From the NCBI RefSeq assembly GCF_004187715.1, contig NZ_QZWF01000002.1, positions 992,001-1,056,000 of the forward strand: a DNA stretch of 64,000 nucleotides, read 5' to 3'. Both the position numbers and the translations under genes were made by a program. The stretch's first letter is position 1. Each line of letters opens with the position of its first letter. This document shows, piece by piece, positions 27,770 through 36,584 of the stretch. The notes below the pieces were generated by a model that made no database searches, was not told the DNA's origin, and saw only the letters and a list, made by a program, of their open reading frames with translations. Source of the DNA: Streptomyces sp. F001. GTDB taxonomy: Bacteria > Actinomycetota > Actinomycetes > Streptomycetales > Streptomycetaceae.

Positions 27770-28022
27770 CGGGGTCGGACTCGGTGCCATCGCCGACCTC
27801 GGCTTCACCGGCCTGGACGACGACCTCGACAACCCAGTGATCATCACCGGCTTCAAGGCCGCCCGCCAAGCCCCTCACCACGGCGAAGAAGCAGGTCAAC
27901 AAGTTGATCTCCGCCGAACGCGCCGCCTGTGAGCACGCATTCGCCCATCTGAAGAACTGGCGCATCCTGACCAAGCTCCGCCTGGATGCCCGGCACGCCA
28001 CCACCCTCCTGCGGGCCGAGGA
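27770..28022 (+). pseudogene. IS5-like transposase fragment (same type as 9630-10505)
   Basis: Two reading frames together give GVGLGAIADLGFTGLDDDLD, NPVIITGFKAAR, a frameshift near 27875, then KLISAERAACEHAFAHLKNW and RILTKLRLDARHATTLLRA. This follows the last third of the transposase at 9630-10505 closely. The N-terminal two thirds and the last residues are missing. Confidence 0.8.
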
Positions 28023-28453
28023 CTCCACGGAACCGAGGGCAGCTCAGTGTGTGGTGTCGGCCGGGGCAGGGTGAACAGACCTGGCTCGGGCTCGGTGAGG
28101 ATGCCTCTGTTGACCAAGTGTTTCAGCTTGGCGCGCATGCCCTCGGTGTGCCGCGGTTCGGTGCCGGTGCCCAGCGCCTTGCACACGTCCTTGGCGCGGA
28201 GCGCGTCCGCGGCCTGCTCGATGGCGGCCAGGATCTCGTGGTAACCGGGCGGAAGCGGTTCGGGTGGCGGGAGACCGTCCTCGGCGTCCAGTTCCAGGAT
28301 GGTCTCGCGTGTGATCTCGAACCGCTCCAAAGGCCGTTCGGCGGCGGCGAGTTGCTCGCTGAGCTGGGTGATCTGCTCACGCAGCCGTTCGTCTGTGACA
28401 ACTGTGAGACTCGTGGGGCGTCGTCGGGGGCCGGAGCCTGACCCGTGTGACAA
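27896..28453 (-). pseudogene. Second copy of the coiled-coil/winged-helix IS accessory gene, rearranged
   Basis: The first ~145 residues have the same architecture as the protein at 9111-9599: a coiled coil (RLREQITQLSEQLAAAERPL), an acidic proline-rich linker (DAEDGLPPPEPLPPG) and a winged-helix-like end (LRAKDVCKALGTG, MRAKLKHLVNRGILTEPEPG, LFTLPRP). After about 28027 the frame runs into the antisense of the transposase fragment, so its original stop is lost. The two genes are now tail to tail, unlike the same-strand order at 9.1-10.5 kb, which means an inversion or deletion occurred at about 28022-28030. Confidence 0.6.
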
Positions 28454-28628
28454 CTGGCCTCAGTTGCCTTGGAGTAGATCTGTCGGCTCCGGCCCCCCGG
28501 CGATGCTTGCTGCCGCCGGACCGGCGGGTGTGTCCCGCTAGGGGCCTTGCCCCACAAGGCACCATCACAGTTCTGACCGCCCACCCGGCCCGGCGTCGGC
28601 CATCAGCCCCAGCCGATGAAGGAGCCGC

Positions 28629-29721
28629 GTGACCGTCACCAGCATGCCCCAGCCGACGCTGCCCGCACAGCGGGAGCGCAGCCCGCAGAGGACGTAATCC
28701 TCGGGGTGGACACCCACAAAAGACGTGCACGTCGCCGCAGTGATCACCGTGCTCGGGGCACTGCTGGCTCACCAGGAGTTCCCGACGACCGCTGCCGGAT
28801 ACCGTCAACTCCTCTCCTGGGCACGCTCCTTCGGCATCCTGCACCGTGCCGGAGTGGAGTGCACCGGCTCCTACGGAGCGGCGCTGGCTCGTTTCCTGCA
28901 CCGGGAGAACGTCCAGGTCATCGAGGTCAATCAGCCCGACCGTGCCATCCGGCGCAAGCGGGGCAAGACCGACGCCGTCGACGCGGATGCCGCCGCCCGC
29001 GCGGTCCTGTCCGGACGCGCCACCACCACGCCCAAGACGGGCGAGGGACCCGGCCGCCGACATGCGCGTCCTGAGACCGGCCAAGGAATCGGCCGTCAAG
29101 GCCCGTACCCAGGCGATGAACCAGCTCAAGGCCGTACTACTGGGCACCGATCCTGAGTTGCGCGAGTCCATGTCCGGACTGCGGAACCCGGCTCTGATCG
29201 CCCGGTGCGCGGACCTTGCCGACACCGATGACGCAGCCGCGTTCACACTCCGGCTGCTGGCACAGCGCATCCAGCACCTGAGTTGCGAGGTCAAGGAGCT
29301 CACCCGCCGTGTCACCCGAGCCGTCAGCACCCACCGTCCGAAACTGCTGGAGATCGTCGGCATAGGGCCCGACAGTGCCGCGGCCCTCCTCATCGCCGCC
29401 GGCGACAACCCAGAACGGCTCGCCAACGAGGTATCCTTCGCCGTCCTGTGTGGCGTCAGCCCGGTCGAGCAGTCCTCCGGAAAGACCCAGCGTCGACGAC
29501 TCAACCGCGGCGGTAACCGGCAGGCCAACGCCGCCCTCTACCGCATCGTCATGACGCGCATACGCTGGGACGAACGCACCCGCTCCTACCCGGAGCGACG
29601 CACCAAACAAGGCATGTCGAAGCGCGAGATAATCCGCTGCCTCAAACGCTACGTCGCGCGCGAGATCTACCGGCATATCCGATCGACGACGACGATTCCA
29701 GTGCCGCTCTCCGCTACTTGA
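28629..29721 (+). pseudogene. IS110-family transposase, frameshifted
   Basis: The reading frame starts near GTG 28629 (MTVTSMPQPTLPAQRE), shifts near 28710, continues KDVHVAAVITVLGALLAHQE to KRGKTDAVDADAAARAVLS (catalytic domain) and shifts again near 29050 into AADMRVLRPAKESAVKARTQ through GIGPDSAAALLIAAGDNPER, RGGNRQANAALYRIVMTRI and KRYVAREIYRHIR. At least two frameshifts make it inactive. Homology to the fragment at 25605-25949 is clear in the C-terminal part (SGDRQLN / RGGNRQAN regions). Confidence 0.85.
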
Positions 29722-29735
29722 CGAAACATAGGGGC

Positions 29736-30041
29736 ATCTACGGCACCCACAAGACGCCCGTGATCAGGACGTGGCTGGCCGAACACCCCCGGTTCCAGAT
29801 GCACTTCACCCCGACCGGCTCCTCCTGGACCAACCAGGTCGAGCGGTGGTTCGGCTTCCTGGCCGACCAGAAGATCCGCCGTGGCGCACACAAGAACGTC
29901 CAGGCCCTCGAAGCCGACATCCGCGCGTGGGTCAAGGACTGGAACGAAGACCCCAAGCCGTTCATCTGGACCAAGACGGCCGAAGAAATCCTCGACTCCC
30001 TCGCTCACTTCTGCCGACGGATCTCTGGCGCAGGACACTAG
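29736..30041 (+). pseudogene. IS630-family transposase, C-terminal fragment
   Basis: About 100 residues match the end of an IS630 transposase: YGTHKTPVIRTWLAEHPRF, HFTPTGSSWTNQVERWFGFL with the third catalytic Glu, and AWVKDWNEDPKPFIWTKTAE. The first two catalytic Asp residues are missing. It is fused directly behind the IS110 remnant, and its stop overlaps the end of the convergent acetyltransferase gene by 4 bp. Confidence 0.85.
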
Positions 30042-30580
30042 CCCTTCGAGTCCGGCTTCCAGTCCTGGACGAGGAGCCCGAGCAGCACCTCGTCCAGGAA
30101 CTCGCCCATCACCCAGGCCGAGGAGCGCAGCACGCCCTCGCGGACGAAGCCGTTGCGCTCGGCGGAGCGCAGCATCGCGGCGTTGTCCGACAGCGTCTCG
30201 ATCTGCAGCCGTTGCAGGCCGCGCACGACGAAACCGTAGTGGCACAGCACCGCGACCACGTCGGTGCCGTAGCCCTTGCCGCGCGAGGACGGCAGCAGCC
30301 CCAGCCCGACGTGCGCGGACCGGTTGTGGTTGTCGATGCCCCACAGTGTCGCGGCGCCGACCAGCGTGCCGCCGTCCAGCTCCACCACGGAGAACGGGAC
30401 GTGCCCCTGCTCCTTGTCGTCCACCACGAACGACGACTCCTGCGAGCCGGGCGTGATCGGCCGCCACGGCCCGCTTGCGGCCCGCGAGGCGTTGACCACG
30501 TCGTCGGCGAGCTCGGCCTGCAGGATCGGGATGTCGTCCTCGTGCCGGGCCCTGAGCCCGACCTTGCTGCCCTTTAGCAT
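30038..30580 (-). CDS. RimJ/RimL-type GNAT N-acetyltransferase
   Basis: A 180-residue acetyltransferase. It begins LKGSKVGLRARHEDDIPIL; the acetyl-CoA loop is LLPSSRGKGYGTDVVAVLCH, followed by LQRLQIETLSDNAAMLRSAERNGF-type sequence typical of the RimJ/RimL group. ATG 30580 has GGAAG 6 bases upstream. It transfers acetyl from acetyl-CoA to an amine, perhaps a protein N-terminus or an antibiotic; the substrate is unknown. The last residues (KPDSKG) overlap the end of the IS630 fragment, so the C-terminus may have been modified by the insertion. Confidence 0.87.
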   Translation of the reverse strand: MLKGSKVGLRARHEDDIPILQAELADDVVNASRAASGPWRPITPGSQESSFVVDDKEQGHVPFSVVELDGGTLVGAATLWGIDNHNRSAHVGLGLLPSSRGKGYGTDVVAVLCHYGFVVRGLQRLQIETLSDNAAMLRSAERNGFVREGVLRSSAWVMGEFLDEVLLGLLVQDWKPDSKG

Positions 30581-30709
30581 GCAAGCTTCCTATCCGACCG
30601 GGCCGGCCGGCGGCAAACCAATAAAAGATCGCCTCAGTTGTGTAGAGGCGGTAGCAGATGAGGGCGTCGGCGAGGTAGATCGCGCACCGGGACCAATCGA
30701 CTTCTCGAA

Positions 30710-30724
30710 CACATTGCACAAACC
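30710..30724 (+). repeat. 15-bp direct repeat, first copy (second copy 31462-31476)
   Basis: CACATTGCACAAACC occurs here and again, identical, at 31462-31476. The two copies bracket the VOC gene (0.75 kb apart). The adjoining 30581-30858 stretch has no gene I can support. The repeat may be a footprint of an excised or rearranged element. Confidence 0.5.
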
Positions 30725-30858
30725 CCACCCCCGCGTCGACGCGCTGGTGCCGGCCGTGTCGCTGGGCTGCGCCTGGCTGATCGAACCCGGGGCCGAAGTC
30801 CCCGCCCGACGGCCGATCCTGATGCGGCGCCTCAGCGACTGCGATGGGTCCGGTGGAC

Positions 30859-31233
30859 TCAGTGGAGGCAGAGGCAGAACGGATGGCCGGCCGGGTCCGC
30901 GTAAATCCGCCAGTTGGCCTCCGGGCGGAGCTGGTCCGTCCGCTCCAGCACGGTCGCGCCGAGGGCGAGCGCCCGCTTCTCCTCGCCGTCGAGGTCGTCC
31001 ACGTCGAAGTCCAGGTGGAGCTGCTGCGGGCGCTCCTGGCCGGGCCATTCGGGCGCTCGGTAGCCGTCCACCCGCTGGCAGGCCAGCGGCGTCCCCTCGA
31101 ACCCGTGCACCTCGACCCAGTCGGGATTCTCCGGATCCGCGACCACCCGCCCGCCGAGCAGATCTGCGTAGAACTCCGCGAGCCGTACCGGATCGGCGCA
31201 GTCCAGCGCGACCGCCTGCAGCTTTCGAATCAC
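30859..31233 (-). CDS. VOC-family (glyoxalase/bleomycin resistance-like) protein
   Basis: A 124-residue protein with two beta-alpha-beta-beta-beta modules: VIRKLQAVALDCADPVRLAEFYADLLGG (given here in parts: ALDCADPVRLAEFYADLLGG) and QLHLDFDVDDLDGEEKRALA, ending IYADPAGHPFCLCLH. Metal-ligand positions are plausible at the N-terminal strand, LHLDF and the final DPAGHPFCL. GTG 31233 is selected because AAGGAG is 8 bases upstream; an earlier GTG at 31242 is too close to it. Cytoplasmic; likely a dioxygenase, lyase or antibiotic-binding protein, but the substrate is unknown. Confidence 0.83.
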   Translation of the reverse strand: MIRKLQAVALDCADPVRLAEFYADLLGGRVVADPENPDWVEVHGFEGTPLACQRVDGYRAPEWPGQERPQQLHLDFDVDDLDGEEKRALALGATVLERTDQLRPEANWRIYADPAGHPFCLCLH

Positions 31234-31688
31234 TTCCGACACTCCTTGCTCTTCGGCCGCTTCCGCGGCGCCCCGTACGGGAGGGGTCGTACTCGCCGCG
31301 GCGGCGGGCATGCGCGGCGGTACGCCGGACCGCCGCCGCGCTTCACCGAAAGGGGAGGCAGCGACAGGATCCGCCATCCGCTACGCGAACGCCGCCCGCT
31401 CAATCCTCGGACGGACCCCGAACAACAACCGCCCTGACCAGCCACGTCACGACGAATAAGGCACATTGCACAAACCAACACCCAAGCCCCGAATGCACCG
31501 CACCCTGCCAGGGCTGTCGCCCAGATCGCCACGGCGACCTTCGCGAACTGGATCATCACGCGCGGCGCCGGGACCGTCACCGACCGCCTGGCGGCGGCGA
31601 TGGACGCCCTCTGAACGCCCTGGCGACCTGATCACGCTGGGGCCGTGGGGCGGGCGCGCACGGGCTCGGGCTCGCGGATTGCTGTCGC
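31234..31688. other. Gene-poor stretch between the VOC and SARP genes
   Basis: No complete gene can be supported in these 455 bp. Near 31500-31613 a plus-frame runs VAQIATATFANWIITRGAGT to MDAL and a stop, which could be the tail of a lost helical protein. The second copy of the 15-bp repeat (31462-31476) is here. Confidence 0.4.
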
Positions 31689-33626
31689 TTACCCGGCTCC
31701 GGCGCATGCCTCCGCCTCTGCCAGATACCGCGCCACCGGGCCCAGGGTCAGCATGCCGCTGGCGGCGCCGGCGTGTTCTGCATGGGCATCGCGCAGGGCA
31801 GCCTCGGCGCGTGCGGCGGTTCTGCGCTCGCCGAGGCGTACGGCGGCGCGGGCAGTCAGGCACCACAGCGCCTCCTGCATGTGGTCAGGCGGTGGTTCGG
31901 GCACCGCGGCGAGGGCGGCACGGGCCTGCTCGACCCGGTTCTGGGCGAGCAGTACGAGGGGTCGCGCCCAGGGTCGGTACGGCCCCCACTCGAGGTGCGG
32001 ATCGGTGGGCGCGGGCCGGTCGTGCAGCAGGCGCAGCCCCAGTAGAGCGAGCGGGAACAGGCCACGGTGCAGCCCCGGCATTCCGGCCGTCTGGAGGGCG
32101 TCCTCGGCAGCGCGGTAGTGCGCTGCGGCCGTGGCGGCGGTCGGTCCGCCGGGTTCGGTGCTGCGGGCGGCCGTGGCCCGGGCCCGGAACCACCCGGTGA
32201 GGACGGAGACGAGAGGCGCCTCGGTGGTGGCGGCGAGCTGTTCGGCGGCCTCGGCGTGCGAGGCTGCGGCGTCGAGGTCGCCGAGGGATGAGGCGGATTG
32301 CAGGCGGACGAGCCGGCCGAGTACGGCGAAGTTCGGCAGCTCGTGCCGGGTGGCCAGGTCGAGGATCTCGGCGCCGATCCTGTCCCGTACCGCCGCGAGG
32401 CCGGGGCGGATGAAGGACTGCAGGAACACCCCGTTGAGGGCGAACGCCAGCAGGGCGGGATCGGCCAGGTCCCGTGCCAGCGCCTCGGCCTGCCGTGCCG
32501 CCTGTCGCGCGCGCTTCAGCTCGGTCCCGGACAGATCGGCGCTGCGGCTCTCGACGGCGACCGTGGCCAGGAGGGGGGCGGCCAGGTCGGCGGGGCCGTC
32601 GGGGCCGAGTGCGGTGAGCGTGCGTTCGGCAGCCGCGACGACGGCGCGGGACTGCTCGGGGTCGTCGGCCCGGCTCCAGATGGCGGGCACGTCGTAGGCG
32701 CCGATGATCCGGGCGGTCAGGGAGAGGTCTCCCGTGCGTTCCGCTGCCTGGACGGCGGCGAGGCGGTTGCGCCGCGAGTGGACGAGGGCGTCGCCACCCG
32801 CCAGTGCGAGGGTGCGGGCCAGATCGACGGTGGTGCGCGGGCCGAGCCGGACACCAGGGCCGGTCCATGCGGTACGTGCGCCTTCGAGGGGCACGGACCC
32901 ATTGAGGATGTCCGTCTCCAGGCGCTGGAGGTCGGCACCAGGGTCGAGCCCGAGTTGATCAACGAGCATCGCGCGAGCGCGGCGGAGGGTGGCCAGCGCG
33001 TCGGCCTGGCGGCCCGCGCGGTGGAGCGCGCGGGCAAGGAGCGCCCAGGCCGGCTCGCGCCACGGATGTTCGGCGACGTGGGCACCCAGTTCGGCGACGA
33101 GATCGGCCCCTTCCCCGGCATCGAGGAGGATGCGGGCGCGCAGTTCCACCCCCTCCAACCTCAACTCCTCCAGTCGGGTCCGCTCACGCTGCGCCCACGC
33201 GGAGCCGGTCACATCGGCGTAGGCGGGCCCGCGCCAGGCCGCGAGTACCGCGCCGAGGCCGGTCACCGCGTCGGGGGCGCGCCGGGCGCGGGCCAGGGTG
33301 TCCTGGAACCGATGGACGTCCACGTCCTCGCGCGGCAGGCGCAGCGCGTAGCCGGGACCTTCGGTGACCAGTACGCGCGGCGGGTTGCGGGGCGGCCGGT
33401 CGGGTTCGAGGGCGCGGCGCAGCGCGGCGACGAACGTACGCAAAGCGCCCACGGCGCGGGCCGGCGGATCGGTCCACAGGTCGTCGACAAGGGTGTCGGT
33501 GGTGACCATCCGTCCCTCGGCGGCGACGAGCCGGGCGAGTACCTCGCGATGGCGGGGTCCGCCCAGGCCAACCGGGCTGCCGTCGTCGCGGAAGGCCCGC
33601 ACGGCACCGAGTACGTCGATTCGCAT
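31689..33626 (-). CDS. SARP/AfsR-type transcriptional regulator with BTAD domain
   Basis: A 645-residue regulator. Residues about 1-100 are an OmpR-like winged helix (LGGPRHREVLARLVAAEGRM, LVDDLWTDPPARAVGALRTF, YALRLPREDVDVHRF). About 105-250 is the bacterial transcriptional activator domain (AWRGPAYADVT, ERTRLEELRLEGVELRARIL, ADALATLRRARAML). The rest (about 270-645) is a long helical, TPR-like region without an NB-ARC ATPase motif, so it is longer than minimal SARPs but shorter than AfsR. It is divergent from an alpha/beta hydrolase gene 110 bp away, with CTGATCG direct repeats in between. It likely activates or senses conditions for that gene. Confidence 0.88.
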   Translation of the reverse strand: MRIDVLGAVRAFRDDGSPVGLGGPRHREVLARLVAAEGRMVTTDTLVDDLWTDPPARAVGALRTFVAALRRALEPDRPPRNPPRVLVTEGPGYALRLPREDVDVHRFQDTLARARRAPDAVTGLGAVLAAWRGPAYADVTGSAWAQRERTRLEELRLEGVELRARILLDAGEGADLVAELGAHVAEHPWREPAWALLARALHRAGRQADALATLRRARAMLVDQLGLDPGADLQRLETDILNGSVPLEGARTAWTGPGVRLGPRTTVDLARTLALAGGDALVHSRRNRLAAVQAAERTGDLSLTARIIGAYDVPAIWSRADDPEQSRAVVAAAERTLTALGPDGPADLAAPLLATVAVESRSADLSGTELKRARQAARQAEALARDLADPALLAFALNGVFLQSFIRPGLAAVRDRIGAEILDLATRHELPNFAVLGRLVRLQSASSLGDLDAAASHAEAAEQLAATTEAPLVSVLTGWFRARATAARSTEPGGPTAATAAAHYRAAEDALQTAGMPGLHRGLFPLALLGLRLLHDRPAPTDPHLEWGPYRPWARPLVLLAQNRVEQARAALAAVPEPPPDHMQEALWCLTARAAVRLGERRTAARAEAALRDAHAEHAGAASGMLTLGPVARYLAEAEACAGAG

Positions 33627-33668
33627 GCCCCCATCCTCTGTGCCAGGGGTCGGCTGCGCCCAACCGTA

Positions 33669-33704
33669 CTGATCGGCTGCTGATCGCCGTCGCCCAGGCT
33701 GATC
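33669..33704 (+). promoter_or_regulatory. CTGATCG direct repeats, putative SARP binding site
   Basis: CTGATCG begins at 33669 and again at 33680, an 11-bp spacing; a third CTGATC starts at 33699. SARP proteins bind heptameric direct repeats spaced 11 bp just before the promoter they activate. The location between the SARP gene and the divergent hydrolase fits. Binding is inferred. Confidence 0.55.
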
Positions 33705-33736
33705 CGGTCAGTCCCCACCAGAAGAGATGGCCTTTC

Positions 33737-34615
33737 ATGACGCTCACCCTTCCCGGCTTCGATCACATCCGCCTGCCCGGTGCGGACGGTGTGGAGCTGG
33801 CTGCCGCTGTCGGCGGCAGCGGCAGCCCGGTCGTGCTGTTGCACGGTTTCCCCCAGACCCACCTGATGTGGCGACTCGTCGCCGAGCGGCTCGCCGACGA
33901 GCACACGGTGATCTGTCCTGACCTGCGGGGCTACGGCGCCAGCGACAAGCCGGCGGCCACCGACCCCGATGTGTACGCCAAGCGCACCATGGCCGCCGAC
34001 GTCGTGACCCTGGCGACGGCGCTCGACCACGAGCGCTTTGCCCTCGTCGGCCACGACCGGGGCGCCCTGGTCGCCTTCCGGGCGGGGCTGGACCACCCTG
34101 AGACCATCACGCACCTGGGCATCCTCGACATCGTGCCGACGCTCGACATGTGGAACGTCCTGCACGGCGCGTCGGCGGCGGTCGGCTACCACCTCTTCCT
34201 CATGGCGCAGCCGCCGGGCCTGCCGGAGGCGATGATCGCCAACAGTGCGGACGCGTTCTTCGGCTCGTTCCTCGACGCTTGGGCCAACGACCCGACCGCC
34301 ATGCCGCAGGAGGTGCGTGCCGAGTACCTGCGGGCGAGCGCCGCGGCGGTGGCGTCGATCGTCGCCGACTACCGGGCCTCGGCGGGCATCGACGTCGTGC
34401 ACGACCAAGCGGACCTGGACGCCGGGTCGCAGCTGGCCATGCCCGTGACGGTCGTCCAGCAGGACTGGGGCGCGCAGCTGGGCTACGACGCTGCTGGGGT
34501 GTGGAAGGCGTGGGCGCCGGACCTGGACCACCGGCTGACCCGAGCGGGGCACTTCATGGCCGAGGAGGCACCCGACGAGATCGCGGCGGCGATCCAGGAG
34601 CTGCTGGCCCGCTGA
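33737..34615 (+). CDS. Alpha/beta hydrolase (haloacetate dehalogenase/epoxide hydrolase-like)
   Basis: A 292-residue alpha/beta hydrolase. The oxyanion region is LLHGFPQTHLMW, the nucleophile elbow is GHDRGAL with Asp107, and the catalytic His272 is in AGHFMAEEAP. An Asp nucleophile together with RGYGASDKP and the tryptophan-rich cap (WNVLHGASAAVGYHL) is typical of fluoroacetate dehalogenases and soluble epoxide hydrolases, not esterases. Reaction: hydrolysis of a carbon-halogen or epoxide bond through an alkyl-enzyme ester. It starts 13 bases after an AGAAGAGA-like Shine-Dalgarno stretch. Divergent from the SARP gene. Confidence 0.88.
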   Translation: MTLTLPGFDHIRLPGADGVELAAAVGGSGSPVVLLHGFPQTHLMWRLVAERLADEHTVICPDLRGYGASDKPAATDPDVYAKRTMAADVVTLATALDHERFALVGHDRGALVAFRAGLDHPETITHLGILDIVPTLDMWNVLHGASAAVGYHLFLMAQPPGLPEAMIANSADAFFGSFLDAWANDPTAMPQEVRAEYLRASAAAVASIVADYRASAGIDVVHDQADLDAGSQLAMPVTVVQQDWGAQLGYDAAGVWKAWAPDLDHRLTRAGHFMAEEAPDEIAAAIQELLAR

Positions 34616-34709
34616 GCCTCCTGTTCTCGACTCGTCGGCCGGGCCACGGTCGGTCGGCGAGCCGAGCGAGCTGACGGCTGAAGGCAGCACACCGCCTCCC
34701 TGCGAGCCG

Positions 34710-34851
34710 ACGGAGATCGTGCGCCCAGGGTGAGGTCGAGGCCTTCGACCTCACCGCGCCGGCCTTCGTCGATCGCGTGTTGGCGGCGGGCCAGCAGATC
34801 GGCATCCAGCTCCTCCGGGCGGGGCAACATCTTGGGATTGACCGACAGCAT
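34710..34851 (-). pseudogene. Small conserved-protein fragment
   Basis: The frame from ATG 34851 codes about 45 residues that look like true protein (MLSVNPKMLPRPEELDADLL, then ARRQHAIDEGRRGEVEGLDL), after which it becomes low-complexity Arg/Ser/Pro read antisense to intergenic DNA. Similar short proteins occur beside mobile elements in streptomycetes; I do not know the function. It looks truncated. Confidence 0.4.
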
Positions 34852-34991
34852 CGGGCAGCGGATGCAGGCTTCTCTGAACTAACTGATTGATCTCCAAGTG
34901 TGGGACCACCGTTCGTCCTTCGCTTCCGTCGAGGTGCTTCTTCGCTCGTTGTCCCGGGCCCGTGTCAGTGGCTCCTGTTAGGGTCCGCGCC

Positions 34992-35330
34992 GTGACCTCA
35001 CCCGATCATTTGCTCGCATTGATCCGGGACACCCCCGGCATCGCTGACCTGCTGCATTCGTCTTTCGAGTTCGGCATCTCCCGCAACGAACACGGCGAGG
35101 CGGTCCGAGCGGCCTCGGGTGCCGCGCTGGAGCCCATCGCTGGTGACTGGGCTGGCGGAACCTTCTTCCTGTGCCATGACCAGGACGGACGCCGACCTGT
35201 GGTGTTCGCGAGTTCTGAGGGACAGGGCGGCGTTATCGCTGACGACTTGACGGCCGCGCTGGAGATCATCACTGGCCTGGCTGTGTGGCAGGACTGCCTG
35301 AAGTTCTCCGGTGGCGGAAGCCTGGAGGCC
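34992..35330 (+). pseudogene. Hypothetical protein, N-terminal part, cut by IS605-type element
   Basis: GTG 34992 starts a 113-codon segment: SPDHLLALIRDTPGIADLLH, then FGISRNEHGEAVRAASG and GGTFFLCHDQDGRRPVVFAS, ending KFSGGGSLEA. The frame continues after the inserted element at 36869-36878 with LLERDLVRDEPEIAEHRARI. Together they would give a protein of about 195 residues. Its look (GGTFFLC, VVFASSEGQGGVIADDL, QDCLKFSGGG) recalls SUKH/SMI1-type immunity proteins of contact-toxin systems. That assignment is tentative. Confidence 0.7.
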
Positions 35331-35480
35331 GTGACTCCGCCCATGCGTAAACGCGCGGGCTTCCTGTGTCGGTGGCTAGGCCACGTCGCAGAGGACCAGC
35401 CCGGCCCTGTTGAGGACGTTCGTCGCGCCGACGTGGTCCGCGTTCGCTGCGAACCCGCACGCCGTGCACTGGAACTTCGC
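35331..35480 (-). ncRNA. Predicted omega RNA (reRNA) at the tnpB 3' end
   Basis: In IS200/IS605 elements the guide RNA is transcribed from the end of tnpB through the right end, with the guide taken from the flanking DNA. Here it would span the last ~100 bases of tnpB to the end at 35331, and the guide would be the host-gene sequence below 35331. The 5' end is not determined. Confidence 0.45.
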
Positions 35481-36584
35481 TTGGGTGACGCGGTTCTCCT
35501 TCGCAACGTGCCCGCAGGACAGACAGCTGCGGGAGGTGTTGCGCGCGTCCACCGGGACCGTGAGGCGACCGGCGCTCTCAGCCTTGTTCGCCAGGATTCC
35601 GAGGAACTGCGCCCAACCCGCGTCGAGGATGCTGCGGTTGAGCCCGGCCTTGGCGGCGGCGCCGTTCGGCAGGAACGCGCCGGGAGTGCCGGGGTCGGGC
35701 TTGGGCTTGGGTGTGCGGGTCATGCCCGCGGTGTTGAGCCGCTCGTGCGCGATCGCGTCGTGGCCGCGGACCAGGGCGAGCGCGATCTTGTGGTGGAAGT
35801 CGAGGCGCTGGCGCCGGATCCTGGCGTGGAGCTTGGCGACCTTGCGGGCGGCGGCGCGGTGGCGCTTGGTGCGCTGCCGGGTCCGCTTGGGGAACGTGGC
35901 GAGGTGCCGCTGCGCGTCGGCCAGCTCGGCGGCCGCAGCGTCGAGGAACTTCGGGTTGGCGATGTGTTCGCCGTCGGAGGTGGTCAGGAAGTGCGACACG
36001 CCCATGTCGATGCCGACCACGGCGCCGGTGGGCGGGAGGGGCTCGGCGGGGACGTCGTCGCAGGCGAGGACGGCGTACCAGCGGCGGCCTTCCCGCTTGA
36101 TGCTGATCGTCTTCACGCGGCCGTGGACGGGCCGGTGCTGGTGCACGCGGACGTGGCCGATGCCCTGGAGGCGGACGCGGGTCTGCGCATCGTGCGGGGT
36201 GGAGTCCCAGCGGCAGCCGTCGCCGTCCTTGGGGAAGACGACGGTGTCGAAGTGCCCGACGCCCTTGAAGCGCGGGTACCCCGGCTTCTCGCCGTTCTTG
36301 ACCCGGCGGAAGAACGCGGCGAACGCCTTGTCCAGGCGGCGCAGGGTGGCCTGCTGGGAGGAGCACGACCAGCGGCCCTGACGCTCCGGGTCGAACGCCC
36401 GGATCTCCTTGAGCTGGGCGGACTGGTCGCCGTACCGGATGCTCGTCTTCGAGCTGTGCCGCCAGGCGTCCCGGCGCTCCTGGAGCGCGCCGTTGTACAG
36501 CGAGCAGTGGTCGGCCAGCATCTCGGCCAGCGCAACCGTCTGACGGGCCGTGGGGCGCAGCAGGAACTTGTAGGCGCGGATCAC
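35376..36584 (-). CDS. tnpB: RNA-guided endonuclease TnpB
   Basis: A 402-residue TnpB, full length. The N-terminal HTH/wedge region starts YKFLLRPTARQTVALAEMLA. RuvC catalytic residues are all present: Asp193 (VVGIDMGVSHF), Glu281 (AHERLNTAGM) and Asp383 (NADHVGATN). The zinc ribbon has Cys354, Cys357, Cys373 and Cys376. TnpB cleaves DNA matching its omega RNA next to a short TAM sequence, which helps the element persist after excision. The GTG start overlaps the stop of the 53-aa gene by four bases (GTGA), so the two are translationally coupled. No tnpA is present, so movement would need a transposase in trans. Confidence 0.93.
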   Translation of the reverse strand: MIRAYKFLLRPTARQTVALAEMLADHCSLYNGALQERRDAWRHSSKTSIRYGDQSAQLKEIRAFDPERQGRWSCSSQQATLRRLDKAFAAFFRRVKNGEKPGYPRFKGVGHFDTVVFPKDGDGCRWDSTPHDAQTRVRLQGIGHVRVHQHRPVHGRVKTISIKREGRRWYAVLACDDVPAEPLPPTGAVVGIDMGVSHFLTTSDGEHIANPKFLDAAAAELADAQRHLATFPKRTRQRTKRHRAAARKVAKLHARIRRQRLDFHHKIALALVRGHDAIAHERLNTAGMTRTPKPKPDPGTPGAFLPNGAAAKAGLNRSILDAGWAQFLGILANKAESAGRLTVPVDARNTSRSCLSCGHVAKENRVTQAKFQCTACGFAANADHVGATNVLNRAGLVLCDVA

